64,000 nucleotides of DNA from Tetrastigma voinierianum (GCA_016808115.1 JAEQBH010001391.1:617658-681657); one strand, 5' to 3'; positions 1 through 13,051 are shown, counted from the stretch's first letter. Notes: generated by a model from the letters alone, not told the origin. Numbers and translations are program-made.

Positions 1-971
1 GGCTACCGCGACGCTGCCACTTTGTCACTTATTTAAACACCCAACGCTTCACGACGTTGGGACGTCGCGACGTTCCTATCAGCTCTTTGCACTTCTACTC
101 TCTGCTCCCAAAATGCTCCTAATAAGTGCCCGTTCCACCTGCATTCACATGAACTGCACAAATAAGATATCGGGCTATAGAAATGCTCATTTAAATATAA
201 AATGAAGCTAAATCCAATAAGACACGCGGTATGACATGGTGTTTAGGCACTCATCATATCTGTGTCGCAACCTCAATGACCGTCATACTTCCTTTTAAGT
301 TCTTGACTGATTATGGCCGTGACCCTTTGCTCGCAAAGACTTTCACGCTAGTTTTTATTTTACGACCTCAATATTAGGTCACAACATGGCTTTCTAATGC
401 TCAGTGTTTCTTTAGGTCGCGACCTTAGTGATTGGTCGCTACCTCTCTTGGGGTCCTTGAATAACAAAATGGTTGCAACTTAGATTTCTAATCGACTTCG
501 ACGCTCAAATTTTTCAGTTACCCGTCGCGACTCAGATGATGTTACTTAATTTCAATTTGAGTCCTTCATTTAATAACCGGGTTGCAACTTAACTTTTCAG
601 ACCCCACCGTTGCTTCATCAACGGATCAACGTCAGAATTCGTATCGCGCGGCGACCTGTGCCTTCTACTTTGAATATTTTCTTTCGTCTCAACCACGTTG
701 TCTTGGTCGCAACCTCATTAACTGGTCTTGGTGATGTTGTGACCTGGAAATATCTAAAACAAAGAGCCCCTTGTCGCAATTTCTTTTCTAGTCACGACCT
801 CCTTCTCGCTATGTGCCGAATTTTTTCCAATTTTTGGCCGATTTTCTCTCTAATGTATTTTCCGCAAAATTAAATTTGAGCAAATTACCTAGGTTTCGTG
901 ATATGAATCAACAATTAACTTGTAATAAACTCAAAAAATGGATTAAAATCAAATGAGTTTTTAAAACCTCA
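1..971 (-). mobile_element. Element F, 3' LTR (left part cut by window edge)
   Basis: This is the U3-side end of the left LTR of an Athila-like element lying on the minus strand. It aligns with 12796-12958 plus 32222-32799: both carry the same order of the phrases 'acctcaatattaggtcac', 'gctcagtgtttctt', 'cttggggtcctt' and 'caacaattaacttgtaa'. Degenerate TCGCGAC motifs run through it. The right end is set by the polypurine tract that follows and by the matching end of the other LTR at 32799. The ORFs in this stretch are LTR shadows. Confidence 0.8.
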
Positions 972-990
972 CTGCACCCCCCCATTACTT
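972..990 (-). other. Polypurine tract of element F
   Basis: Read on the minus strand, a run of seven G followed by TGCAG lies directly against the LTR end, where the plus-strand primer is expected. The sequence just beyond (tgcttgtccccaagcaaag) recurs at 19452 beside the LTR of E, so the two elements share this 3' junction. Confidence 0.6.
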
Positions 991-3900
991 AAAATTGCTT
1001 GTCCCCAAGCAAAGAAAAGAAAGAATTGTTTGTCCTCAAACAATTAAGCTTAAATTTTTAAGGACATTTTTCTGATTCACACCACAGTTTTTCTTATTCC
1101 ACCTTATAACTTGAAATAGGAGATAGCAACATCATTTTAAATTTCAGTTTCGATTCAAGAAAAAGGAATGGTTTCCACTTATATCACAAATTCCTTGATG
1201 AAATAAATGGATTTAAATGTTTTTATCTCAACAAGTCTGCTCGTGTGTGTAAAAGTGTGTCTTCAATCCCTTTACTCATGTTGAATTTAGTTAATCTTCT
1301 TGGAGTCTCCTTAGAAAACTGGTCAAGGTCCCATAGGCTTGTTTTTCATATTGATCTCCACTAATGTAGGTAAATTCAACCTTTAAGATCAACGAGGTCT
1401 TTCAGGCTTGTAATGTTGGGCTTAGGTAATTGGGTAGATAATGGGAAAAATTTGTTAAACAATTCATTTCCACTTTTCTTGTACTTATTGCCTTCTCACT
1501 CTTTCATCCTTTGCTTCTTGTTCTTGCTGATTCTCCTCAATCTTGGACTCGATTCATCTTTCAAGTCTTTTTATGGAATTTTTGATTTCCACTTGCACTT
1601 TATTTAGGCCAGCTTCCTTGTTCCCAGAACTCTTTTTTGCTTATGTTTTCTAAGAAATGGAATAGTGCAATGTTTTATTTTTAGGCTTTCTATTACCCTT
1701 AGAGAACTTTGGGCTAGTAACTCCCATACCAGTTGGCATCAGGGTACTAGATGTTAAAACACCCCTACGAGCTTAATTTTTCAAAGGAAATAGGCCACAA
1801 GACAAAACTTATTCCCTTTTTTCATCAATTTCTGCTTCTTTTTCTTCTTCTCCTCCTACCTTGTAATATTTGGAAATATTTTTCCCTCAAACTTGTTTCT
1901 TCCTTTACGACTTTTCTCAGACTGAAACCTGATAATTTGGGCTCTTGTTGCAGATTATTGCAACACCTATGGGATCTCTGCTTTCGCCATATTATCAAGA
2001 ATTAAGGCTTCAAGCTGCTTGGGAAGCATGGAATCGAGGGTATGCTTTAGCATAGGCTGAGGGTAGGCTTGAAAAAGCTCAAATCTACCAATGATGGCCT
2101 CTACTTCTCGCTATCACTTACTCAAGATTTCAGCCCTCTCAATCAATAATCTAATAAGTTCCTAGGATTCATTAACTCTTAATCATGAATTTCAAAAGAT
2201 GTTCCTAATTTTCTCAAAGTTTCATGAGTTTTGTCACTCAAGTGTATTGTTTCTCTAAGACTTGTACTTATTCAATGCTTATTTACACACTTTCAATCAA
2301 GTTATTTTGTTCCTTTCCAAGCATTATCCATTTTTCCACTTTGCAATCTAAAACTGGATTTTTAATAAGGTCAAGTACTCCCGATTCCAGCTTACTAGTC
2401 TACGCTTTTATTTCCCGCATTGTCAGTTTCGGGATAAAAACAAATTGGTCATTTGATCCCTTGTACGCACAAGGCACTAATAACTGGCACATTCAATGAA
2501 ATGACACAAACATAAATTTCCAAGATATTTCACCCTGGAACTCAAAACAATCAATTTGTTAATCAATAAAGAATTCTGAACAAAATATCAAAACATCTCG
2601 ATATTGTACAATCGATTTCTTATCTAACTTAAAAATTACTAAATAGGACTATATCTTAATCCGTGAGGAAAACTATCTATTTCTTTGATCTAAAACCCTA
2701 TGCCTTCCTCTTCTAAAGGCTGGGTCGAGCTCCTTTCCTTTACTCTGCCTCTCAAGTCTCAGTTCTGCGCCTAAGTGAAGTGGGCCATAACAAGGTTATC
2801 TCAACTAATTGATACCCTTCCTTTAAACTTTATTTGAGTTCCTCCGGGATGATGGTCCCGTTAACCCTTCCAATTCCCTTCCCATCATCCATTCCTCATG
2901 ATTATAGCGTTGCATGGAATCATGACTGGGAGTTGGTTTGTTTTCCGACTCCACTTATTCCGTACGCCCCAGATTCGTATCCTCGAACTCTTTCTTTTTC
3001 ATTCCTCCTTTTTCTCATCCTCTTTGTTTTTATTCTTTTCTCGTGTCTTCCCATCCTTTGAGAAGTGATCTTGCTTCTCTTAAACTATAAAGCTCTTAAT
3101 TCTCTTTTCATTTTTCCAATGAATGAATTAAATGCAATTTCTGATTCAAGAGTCCTTCGCTATTTCCAACAGGATTTGGAAAATTTTTATGAAGTTTGAT
3201 CAAGCTTCTCGAGAGTTGAATGTCCTATAATTATTCTTTTCAAACTACAACCTAAACCTCCATTCTTTTAATTATGCCTGCTTCTGGTTTCAGACACAAT
3301 GCATTATTTCCTGGGTTCTTAAACGCATGGATGCAAAATGAAAGGTCGGGATGAATTAAAGTTGAATGGAAGTTTGGCTCAATGTCATGATTATAATGTA
3401 AAATATGAAGATTAAATTTCCTCGAGTTTCTAATTTAAGATTTGCAATGAATTATATCTTTAATGCTTGGAAATCTCAAATAAATAAAAGGTTTAAAACC
3501 CATTTTTATTTGAATTTAGACACCTCGTCGCAACATAAAAAGATTTTGTCATTTAATTCGCTATGTGGTCACAACTCACTCTCATTGTTGTGACTCATTT
3601 CTCTATCCTTTTGCTTCAATGCCCACTTTTGTCGCGACTTATGAAACTGATGTTGTGACCGTAAAATTTAGGTCTCCCCGAACAATCAAATTCTCAAAGA
3701 ATTTCAATTCACTCAAACTACCAAAAAAATACAAATTCAATTCATCTTCATCATTCAAATAATTAACAAATCCATTCACTATGCATCGGATTCAAATTTT
3801 AAGCACAAAAATAAAATAAAATTCCCAAACTTTCTTAATCATTCTAAATCGTGAGAGACAAATTTACTAAGTTCCGTATATATACGCTCCCTTTATTCGT

Positions 3901-4497
3901 CTCTTGCATACTGGAAGCTCACTAGATACCCCTTGCACATACTCCATTGGCCCCGCAAAACTGAAAAAAATTACTTACTCTTCAAGCAAAAGAATGAATA
4001 AATTACACAAAGCTATTAGAAACTTTCGCCAATAAAAAAGTATAACTGGAAAACTTAAAACAAACTGATGTGGATCGCTTCCACAAAGTCGCCTAATTTT
4101 TAGTCTCACTGACTCACGCTACTCATATTTTTTGTTTTTTCAGTCTCCTTTCTCATTCAAAACTAAGAGTCATTCTACCACTTGCATTTTCCCAAGGTAG
4201 TGCTTTAATCTCTGACCATTAACTTTGAATTCCTCATGATTGCTGGTTCTAAGTGTCACTGGCCCAAAATTTTGTACTGATACTGTTCCAGACATGGACT
4301 ACCTCCCATTCTCGATTTAAGCTTCCCTGAAAAGAGTCTTTAGTCCTGGAGTTGAATAATGTGACTCGATCTTCTCGCTTGAATTCTCTCCTCAAATCCT
4401 TTGATCATGCTCATTTTGTTCTTTATTCTTTGTAGATTCCTTAAGACTATCATAGGCTTCATTCCTTAATTTTCCAATTCATTTAACTGAGAAGGCC
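991..4497 (-). other. Element F, decayed region between integrase and 3' LTR
   Basis: About 3.5 kb corresponding in position to 19456-24365 of E. The first part is alignable with E (the phrases 'aagaaaagaaag' with 'tgtttgtcctcaaac', and 'attgatctccactaatgtaggtaa'). In E this region holds a 3' ORF; here I see only short reading frames with many stops. Nothing else is supported. Confidence 0.6.
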
Positions 4498-4602
4498 CCT
4501 CTCTTCTTTAGCAGCCTTGAAATCAAAATTTAGCTTCTTGATGGCCCACATAGCTTTATATTTTAGCTCAAGAGGAAGGTGGCAAGGTTTTTCAAAGACA
4601 AG
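4498..4602 (-). pseudogene. Element F integrase C-terminal fragment
   Basis: On the minus strand this stretch reads without a stop as a typical Athila integrase C-terminal segment. It contains LVFEKPCHLPLEL, then KYKAMWAIKKLNF, then DFKAAKEER; the usual family form is LVFGKACHLPVEL...WAIKKLNFDLKAAGEKR. Integrase would join the cDNA to target DNA. The catalytic core that should lie to the right is missing: LTR fragment H begins within a few bases. The homologous segment of E is at 24366-24440. This is a remnant, not a functional gene. Confidence 0.8.
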
Positions 4603-4604
4603 CC

Positions 4605-7321
4605 TATTGTTGACTTAATAATTCTATGCCAAACTATATGTATGTTCATGACATTATTACCAAAGGACTATTAATTAATCCTCAGCAAATATATCATGAA
4701 ACTTGGTTATCTTAAAACAATATCAACCAAATTCCCCTTGAATAATTTATTTTTCAAATTATAGTTTGGCATGATATCCTGCAAGTGCACAGCTGACAAG
4801 CACAAACTGGATAGAGGAAGTCCAGGAGACGATCCAGCGTAGATCTCAAGAATTCAAATCAACTACCCCAACTACTCAAGCTCCATACTATTTGAGCTAT
4901 AACATGATTTAGTATTTCAGCGAAGAAACTGTGAAATATACTATTACATGCAACAAAAATTGAACAATCAAATAAAATGAAATCTAATAATAATGAATAA
5001 AGAATAGACAAGGAAATAAATGGAAACTGAATAGTCATCGTTTATAGAACACAATTAGGTTAATGCTATTGTGAAATATCAATTCCTGTTGTTAATAAGT
5101 GTTAATTTTATTTTCGGTATTTTGCATTCTTAGAATCATTCCAAGGCTTTAAGTAAGATACCGATTTCCAACTCCACATTTCCATTATCCACTTATCCCC
5201 TGCTTCCTCTACTAGACAGCAGAATGTAGATAACTACTTTTTTTTGGGAAAGGGACTCCTAATCCGGGGTATTTTTCTTGCAATGTTTCACACTCCATTT
5301 TACTTTGACTCGCAAACCTCGCTCCCAAGTTATTGGCTACATGATATACAATCCTGCCATTTTCCTCGTACTTGAATAGATCACCCTCTCCGATTAGATC
5401 CTCATTTAACACTGATTGGATTCTACACCCGAATTGAGTGTGAACTTTCCGCTTGTTTAAACCGATAACCTATTCAACCTTCATTCTTGATTTCAAGTGA
5501 GAGAGGGATTACTGGCAAACTTACAAAGCTCATTAGTTCTCAAATAGCAGTTAATATACTCTTCAAAGAAATGTTCATAACTCCCAGATTGTCATCTTTG
5601 TGTCACTCGTAGGATCTCTCCTTGAAATCGCAGCAATGAAACAATTTTAATCTGCATAAGAAGCTTCATATTCTGTATCAAGAAAATTTTAACCTTAACT
5701 GAAGTAAATTCATAATCAAATTCGCACTCAATGAAACAACTGGCTGTGAAAGTGATAATTTCCCACAATAGCATTCACTTAAATGGAAGCCGGGTTCCTC
5801 AATTACCGACTACACACTCAAAGCATTCCTCCTCGATCATAGAATAACTCGCATTATGAAACTGGCGATTCGACCTAAAATTCATTCCAACTCTTCAAAC
5901 ATTCCAGGTAGTAATTTGAAAAGAAATGAATTCTGTATTCAGCTTCTTCGCAAAACGATTGCATTCAATTCCAGAAAAGAAAACGAAAATCAAAACGATA
6001 AATCTAATCTAATCTCTAACTATCAACAATGAAGAAAAGAAAAGAAAAGAAAAATAAAGAAAATAAAGTGAAAACAAAGCTTCGGCCTACCTGCATCTCG
6101 TCTCGTATCGGCGCCAAGCTTACTTTGAATGAGTCGGGTAAATGCAGATGCATAGTGGTTCTACTGGGGCCTTAATCCTAATGTCTTATTTTGGGATTTC
6201 GCTAGCCGCTCCAAACTACCTTCAAGCGACCTCGCCTTTCTCTCTCCCTCATCGTGACATCATCTATGTCGCGACATCGATCTCATGTCTTTGCAGGTTT
6301 CAACTGATTTCTTCAGATGTCGCGACATCAATCTCTTGTCGCGACATCATCTTAGGGAACTGTAGGCTTCAACTGGTGTCTTCGGATGTCGCGACATCAA
6401 TCTCTTGTCGCGACATCATCTTTAGGAACTCTTCAGCGCCTAACTCGGTCGCCATGTCGTTTGACATCAACATCTCACGCGACATCTCTTTATGGCTCGC
6501 AGCCTGGATCTGTCGCTCTAATGTCACGACATCGATATCTTGTCGCGACCTCACTTTATGAAGCTTCAACCTTCAACTGAGCAGGTCTTGTGTCGCGACT
6601 TCGATCTCATGTCGCGACATCAGCTTATGGCTTCGCGCCTTCACTGATGGTTCGATGTCGTGACTTCAGCCTTCTTGTCGCGGATAGCAAAGCCATTTCC
6701 TTCATTTTCATTCGATGGTCCCCGATGTCGCGACATCGATCTCTCATCGCGAATCTCAACTTCTAGTTCTCTCGAGCTGAATCCGGTTGCTTTTAGTGTC
6801 GCGACAACAATCTCCCCCGTCACGTGACATCTGGGCCACGCCTTCAGATTAATCGAAACTTCCCGATGTCGCGACCCGATCCCATCGCCGCGACATCGCC
6901 CAAGCCCCCTTATGTACTTTAACTAGTGCTCCGATGTTGCGAAGATCAATATCTTGTTTACTAATTTCATGACACCGCACTTTGAACCGTGGTTCCGATG
7001 TCACGACTTCATCTTCAGGATCCCCTCGTCGCGACCTCGCATCAGATTTCCCCTTCAATTTCCGATGTTCACACCTCATCACCGGGATCGTGTAAACCCC
7101 AAAACCGGCAGCATTAGTTAACCGCCTGCTTTCATTTCGCCTATTTTCTCGTATTTTTACTCCGCCTTAGCCATCGATTTTTCCACTGTGATTTTCTTCT
7201 TTCTTTTATACTTCCCTGCATCACGATCTCGTGCGTAGCTTCTTCATATCTCCGTATCTTAATTCATTCCTTTACAATAAAATCGATGTAAAATGGACTA
7301 AAATAGATGACTTTGTAAACT
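4605..7321 (-). mobile_element. LTR fragment H (solo LTR of the E family, truncated)
   Basis: This is a lone LTR of about 2.7 kb, the same length and order of blocks as the E LTRs. It has a fossil primer site near 4675, the block 'ctgcaagtgcacag' at 4780, a TCGCGA array at 6240-7075 and the terminal block 'aaaatggactaaaatagatgactt' before 7321. The left edge starts inside the second fossil primer unit, so the U5 end is clipped. To its left is F integrase and to its right F reverse transcriptase, so about 2 kb of F pol is missing across the insertion. I see no target duplication. Confidence 0.75.
6240..7075. repeat. TCGCGA dyad array in H
   Basis: There are more than 20 copies of a short palindromic motif, GATGTCGCGACATC and decayed forms (GTCACGAC, GTCGTGAC, GTTGCGAA), spaced by about 20-50 bases. 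The repeats create spurious open frames on both strands, for example 6142-6561. Confidence 0.85.
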
Positions 7322-7600
7322 CACGTTGTCCCGCCTTCAACCTATCCAAAGATCCGATCAATGAAAGGCGGTGGAAAATGATCCTTTCTCGCTGCGGTTG
7401 TTTAGTTTTCTTCGTAGTTATCACCCCTGCTTGATCCTGTCGCAAAGTCTGCAGAATCATTCTTGTATTTTTTACCAGAATTCATTTAGAATCCATGGAC
7501 TCTCACCTGGAACTCTATCCATAGGTGTATGATAAAATACTCAGATTTGTATCTATTTATCTTCTACACTCATCATGGTTCGCTCTCATCATAAGTTTGC
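7322..7600 (-). pseudogene. Element F reverse transcriptase N-terminal fragment
   Basis: Minus-strand reading around 7340-7385 gives KDHFPPPFIDRIF, matching the conserved Athila RT segment 'K..FPLPFIDQML'. The corresponding stretch in E is at about 26300-26345. RT copies element RNA into cDNA. The palm motifs that should follow are absent because H starts (in sense order) right after this fragment. Stops and frameshifts make it non-functional. Confidence 0.65.
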
Positions 7601-8029
7601 ATCATCAATCATCACATTTATAGCGATAAATGAGATCATGACCCGATCCAATTGACTGCATGATTTAGTACTTCATTCATCGTCCCGGACGAGCACTCAC
7701 ATACATCAGTCTATTCCAGTAGAACATATTTCAAATGATCAAGCAATTCTTTCAATATTAACCCTTCCTCGCACTAGTTTCGGGCTTCGCAGTTTTTGCG
7801 TCCCCCCGCCATACATCATCTCGACGCTTATTTATGCTCGAGATCAAGCGCTTTTCATATACATACCGGAAGGCAACATTTCACAAGCAATAATCTCAAG
7901 ATATCGAAATTCATCTCAATTTCACATAGAATGTCAAGAATACAATCGAATTCAATTCCAAAGACTGAGAAGATTCATTGTTTTCATGCACCATACAACC
8001 TTCCCTCGCATCTACATCGTGGTGTTCCA
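7601..8029 (-). other. Element F pol, unrecognisable segment
   Basis: This lies between the RT fragment and the protease fragment of F and has the length expected from E. No motif survives that I can name. Confidence 0.4.
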
Positions 8030-8275
8030 AACTCCTTTTAAGATTAGCAAGACCGCTTCATTCCCCACCCTTAGAGTCGCTTCACCTTCTCGCATATCTA
8101 GACATAGTGAAACCCACTGCAAAAAGGGTCTTCCCAGCAACAAGGAACTCGGGTATCTTCCCTCCCATCTTCATAATCGACAAAAATCCATGTGTGGGAA
8201 GATGAATTTTCCAACCTTGACAAGCACATCTTCAAGAACACCTTCCCGGGTTGTGCCATTAATCATTATCCATTT
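8030..8275 (-). pseudogene. Element F aspartic protease fragment
   Basis: Minus-strand reading at 8200-8245 gives GVLEDVLVKVGKFI, the signature downstream of the active site in Athila proteases; E has GVIEDVLVKVGKF at 27250. The stretch beyond it (8040-8195) aligns with the E segment coding LLLGMPFLATGAALI but is frameshifted. The protease would mature the Gag-Pol polyprotein. I cannot see the catalytic DLGA motif in this copy. Confidence 0.75.
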
Positions 8276-8585
8276 GCAATGTAATTGCTTCGCTGCCATT
8301 TCCCCAAACTTAGCCTTTGCACCACTGATAAAGGCATCAAATTTATATTAGCACCAGAATCACACAAGACTTTCTTGATTTCATATTTCCCTATGGAGTA
8401 GGGAATGGTGAAATCCATCCGGGTCTTTCACTTGTTAGAGCTTGGCCGGATAAATCGTAAGGTGCAGAGCAATCAGTTCACTATTCCTTCCTAAATATCT
8501 TCCTTTTCTTTGCCTCAATATCTCCTTCAGAAATTTTGCATAGTTAGTATTTAATGATTACTTCCCGTTAAAGGGATATTGATTT

Positions 8586-8906
8586 CTATCTTCTCTTGAA
8601 GATGTCCAAGAATCTAGAAATTGCTCTTCCCTTTTGCTTTGAAGCCTCTCGAGGGAATGGCACTATAGGTGTATGTCGGTAATTTCTCCTCTGCTTCCGC
8701 TCACTACTTCCTTCATGTCGTTCAATCAGATCTTCTTCTTTGCTTATGGCCCTTTTCAGCGTGGGCCCTCTCTCTCCTTCATTTCCTAGTTTCCTCTCGT
8801 TTCCGCATCGCCCTTCTTTCCTTTCTTTCTGTCGTTGTTTCCCCACTTCTTTCCCACTTCTCTTAACCGAACTCGCCATGCAAATCCTGATTCCTTTGAG
8901 TGTCAC
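8586..8906 (-). pseudogene. Element F gag-pol linker
   Basis: An open minus-strand frame carries IVPFPREASKQKGRAIS and then RFLDIFKR. This matches the proline/lysine linker of Athila polyproteins (VPFP.RL..K....F..FLD.FKKL) just upstream of the protease. The N-terminal part is highly basic (KQRQKERKEGR). In sense order it lies between gag and PRO, as expected. Confidence 0.7.
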
Positions 8907-10586
8907 ATGAATGTACCAAGCCTCGATTTGGCATACTCGTGAGCCAACTCCATTCTACTTGTGTTTCCAAGTTCTAATGAGGCACTTATATTCTTCCTCG
9001 AAATACTTGAGTATCATACTTGAAAGCTTCCAAGCTTCCGCATAATTTCTGCTTCATTGAAATATAAGCCTCTCGTTGCCCTCATGAATCGCAATATTTG
9101 TTCTTCAAATGGTCGTAGTCCTCCTATGACCCTAATAGCCATTCCCGCTCTTCACTTCGATGCCGCGGCCGGAACCTCGTGGCCGCGACATCCCTCGCTG
9201 AGGATTCTCTGGCCCATGCCTCAGCCTCAGGTCGCTCCTCCACTATATGAGAAATTCTCGCTGTTCCTCAACGCCGATCAGAATGTGCGGGCAAAGCTGT
9301 GATTTTGGCTTCTGAAATGGTACTCCTGATTCATTCACATACTTAACCCCTCCTCAACCCTATAAAAAGCTCCTTCCTACTGGTATTTCTCTCAAAGACT
9401 TTTCTCTCTATCTCCTCGTTTCTTCTTTTCCATCCCTTTCATATTTTTATGAGTAGTGTGCATTTTCTTTTCCGTTTATTCCATCCTTTCGCATGATGGC
9501 ATCTAACTTTAGCCTACAATGTCATTCTTTTACTCAAATCTACGACCCTTTCCTCCATTGCTACCCCCTTTACAACTCAAATGGAGCCTTCATATTGCAC
9601 TTGGTTAGGTCTTCTATCAAATCCCTCGCCTCTTCAACACTTCTTTTTCTTTGAATGCTCCACGCCACGGTGCCAATGATGTGCCTTGGGGATGTATCAT
9701 TTAAGGCATGATACACTATATCCATATGGGCTTTAAATCAATTCCATGCACGGCAACCTCTTCAACAACCTCTTGAATCTCTCCTAGGCTATATAGGCCT
9801 CATCTTCCCCCGTTGGAACACTACATTTTCCCATTCTTCTCCCTATGTGGAGTGAGACGGGGGAGTTAACTTCACAAGCATGCTTCCACCACCTTCTTCT
9901 CCCAAGCATCTACCTAACCATATGGTAATGATCTCATGCACCATGGCCGCTATATCTCTGCATGAAAATGGGAAGAGTGATGCGCCTTTATCACCCGTCT
10001 CACTCCATTCAAGCCACCGCATTTTCCATCTTAAGAAATCTACCCAGATGCTCGTTGGGGTCTTTAGTGAGCGGCCAAATAATCAACATGTGTTGTCAGA
10101 CCATTATTATCACAGCCGGCTTCGGCCTAGTTGCTTGCATCTACGCAGCCGTCTCGATTGCAGTATTCTTCCCGAATGATGTGCCCTGTAAATCCTCCAT
10201 TGTGTCAAATTATAGGAGGCCTCAGTCATTCGCCCTTGCTCCTCTGTCAACATGTCTTTCATCCGGCCATGGCTGTATTCTCTCGCTCTTAGTCTTTCTT
10301 AAGCTTCCGAAAGTGTTCTTTCCACCTAGCCTCACGTAACAGCTTCTCAACCTATTTCTCAAAAGGCATTGTGCTGATTTCTGAATTGAAACATACTCAA
10401 ATTACTGTGATTAGGTGGACCCTAAAAATTTATTTTCAATACATGGCTTGTTAAAGATCGAATGGCCGGTACAACTTACGTGCTTTGTAAAACTGTTGGT
10501 TCTTTTTTTCTTTTATAAATTCGTTAAAAATTGTCCAAATTTAGCATTTCCTCTTTGTTAATATTTCATCTATTCAATCTCTTTCA
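8907..10586 (-). pseudogene. Element F gag remnant
   Basis: Gag forms the cytoplasmic virus-like particle. Two recognisable patches remain on the minus strand. Near 10030-10090 the frame reads PLTKDPNEHLGRFLKMENAV, the Athila Gag N-domain 'GGSP.EDPN.HL..FL'. Near 9595-9690 it reads HIIGTVAW followed by SVEEARDLIEDL, the C-terminal 'G..SNKTPEEA.ELIE.M' block. Between them the frame is broken repeatedly. The primer site lies about 490 bases upstream in sense direction, so the order LTR-PBS-gag is kept. Confidence 0.65.
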
Positions 10587-10606
10587 ATCCCCATCAACGA
10601 CACTTA
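10587..10606 (-). other. Decayed primer-binding site of element F
   Basis: Minus-strand TAAGTGTCGTTGATGGGGAT resembles the tRNA-Asp complement TGGCGCCGTTGCCGGGGA with several substitutions. It lies 7 bases from the LTR end and is followed in sense by a leader alignable with that of E. Confidence 0.6.
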
Positions 10607-10613
10607 CAAAACT

Positions 10614-12958
10614 TGTTTGCCTTTTCTATGTGACTAAAAACCCCCCCAATTCTCCTCATAGTTACAAGGAGCCTTGCACTTCTCAGAGTTCATGTCACTT
10701 TGGATAAATTTGATTTATAAAATAAATCTTTCTTAATGTTCATGATTTGAAAATATGGGTCTAGTCTATGACACTGCAAGTGCACAGGTCATACAAGTAG
10801 TAAAATTTGAATGTAAGTCTAGGTATCATTCCCATAGAGATTGACAAAAATTAGAGATCAACTACCCCAACTATTGAAATTCCATGCTATTTGGACTAAA
10901 AACTCATAGTGAAAGTTTTATCTAAAAATAAAGATCCTAGACTATTTACTAACCTGCTAGAGCTAAAATAAAATAATAAAAAAAAATTTGAATAAAAATA
11001 AATGATAATCGAAATATCGGATCACTCGCTTCGTGGGAAACAAAAACTATCAAAGAATTACAATGAAATGTAAATTAAATTTACCTAAAATACATTGCTT
11101 TGTTTTATGTATGGATCTGGATTTGTCCAAGATTTCCTAAATTTTGCTTGATTTCTCCATATTCACTAGTTGGAAACCCTTCTTTGCTTCTCTCAAGACA
11201 AGATCAAAACCAATTTACCCGTATTTCCACTCCTTTGCAAGATTCGCATTTTTCTTTCTCAATACTTCACACACATTTCTTGATGATGGCAGATCTTTTG
11301 CATTTCCTTCTTAGGATTTTTGCAAAGTATCTACCACTTAATTGGTGGCTTATCCTCCAGATCTATTGGTTTGTCCCTTTCCCTTGATTAGATCTCGGGC
11401 CAATAGACTTTGGTTGAACCTCTCCTCTTAGATGATAGTGAACTTCAGATTAAATACTCTCCAACTTCAATTATGAGCAAATTTGTGGGATTTATCAAAA
11501 TGAACTTTAGAGCTCGGTTCACTAATGGTAGTCTAGCTGCATCTTATGAATGTTCTCACTCGAATCTCCAACTCGTGTCACGCAGAGGGTATCCCTCGGA
11601 ATCGAGCAAGATACATTCCCCTCAATCGGTATTCCAGACTACTATCGGAACTTATCGATTCAAAAACGACACCAAGTAAGTAAATCCCAAATTCCAAATA
11701 ATTTTCCATATTTTTACGTAAAAGACTCAGAATTCAATCTATATAATCAAATCAAAGAAAGTCAAGGTCTATCGAACATCGTGTGATTACAAATTAAAGA
11801 AATTAAAGGCCGATCACGTACATCCACTATATATAATCGCAATGAAACCCGAGAGAAGAAAATGAATTCCATAAATTTGAGCGATTTGTATAAATTTTCA
11901 AATGTAAATTTTAAGAAGAAAATAATGTAAATAGAAATCCAGGCTCCACTCAAGCTTCTCGCACAGCCTCGCAGATTCAGATCCAGAAAAGAATTCAAGA
12001 AGAAAGAAAACAAAAAAATAAAACCAAAATTCTACCACTATACATTGAGTTCCTCTCCGTTCCTTTCCTGGTAAGTAATATTTAAAACTATTTTACTATT
12101 CTAATATCAATAAACAAATTGGGCCAATCCCAAAACTCCAGGTGGAATTCCCAAAAGAAAAGCCCAATTAACAGTCAAAGTCGCGACTTTGCCGATGGTC
12201 GCACCCGATTTCCTTTATTTGTTCCACTTTAGTTGTGACAAAGTTTCTTCTCGGGGCTGAGACCAAGTTTCTGCAATTGCTGATTTCATCAACGCGACCG
12301 GGCCAGGTCTGCGACCTCTAGCTCACGAGTCTCAAGAATTGATGTCGCGACCTTAGTCTCACGTCGACCTCGCTGTAGTTCCCTTCTCATGGTAACCTAA
12401 GTCACGACTTCAGTTTTAGGTTGCAACCTTCTTTTAGTTGTCACCACTTTAGTTATGGGTCAGGACTTCCTTCCTTTCAAGATCAGCATGTCGCAACCCC
12501 GCCTTTAAGGTCATGACCACATTTCTATTTCTACCGCCTTACCTTAGTCGCGGACTTTCTTTCGTGCTAGCGAATTTCTTTCGGGCCCGCTTCGATGTAG
12601 CTAGAATGTATGTCATGACCTCAATACTTGGTCGCGACCTCAATACTTGGTCGCGACTGCTTTTGATAGCCCCTTGCCTTTAAATAGGTCGTGACTTCAA
12701 TATGATGTTGCGACCTCCGTTTGCTCCTTTCTGGTTGCAAGTTGTCTCAGTTGCATTAACATAATTGCGACCTGGATGTCGATACCGTAGTGTATCTCGT
12801 GCCGCGACCTCAACGACTGGTCGCGACTTCCTTTTAGATTCTTGACTGATTAAGTGGTCATGACTCCCCTTTGCTTGGTAAAGCCTTTGTTGGCGAGTTT
12901 CTATGTTACGACCTCAATATTAGGTCACGACATGGCTTTGTAATGCTCAGTGTTTCTT
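10614..12958 (-). mobile_element. Element F, 5' LTR, left portion
   Basis: This is the U5 side and most of the LTR, starting TGTTTGCC after the primer site. It includes the block 'ctgcaagtgcacaggtc' near 10775 shared with E and H, and a TCGCGA array at 12180-12958. It breaks off inside 'gctcagtgtttctt', the same phrase that continues uninterrupted at 402-420 of the other LTR. The rest resumes at 32222 after element E. Confidence 0.8.
12180..12958. repeat. TCGCGA dyad array in the F LTR
   Basis: Dozens of GTCGCGACC/GTCGCGACT motifs and transition variants (GTCATGAC, GTTGCAAC, GTCACGAC). This is the same motif class as in H and E. Confidence 0.8.
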
Positions 12959-13030
12959 CACCTCTTTCTGAGTGATATGGATCAAAACACCTATACAAAT
13001 TTATAGTGTTATTACCTAAGGACTATTATC

Positions 13031-13051
13031 TAATCCCCAACAATAATGCCA
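13031..13051 (-). other. Fossil primer-binding site (unit 2) inside the E LTR
   Basis: Minus strand reads TGGCATTATTGTTGGGGAT, preceded by CAAGTTTT exactly as at the real primer site (29502-29521). Every difference from the tRNA-Asp complement is a C-to-T or G-to-A transition. The partner LTR has the same unit at about 29602-29620. Confidence 0.75.

Noticed and set aside
6142..6561. Open frame of 139 residues on the plus strand
   Set aside because: It lies entirely in the TCGCGA array of LTR H; the repeat lacks stops in several frames on both strands, and the peptide is just the repeated motif.
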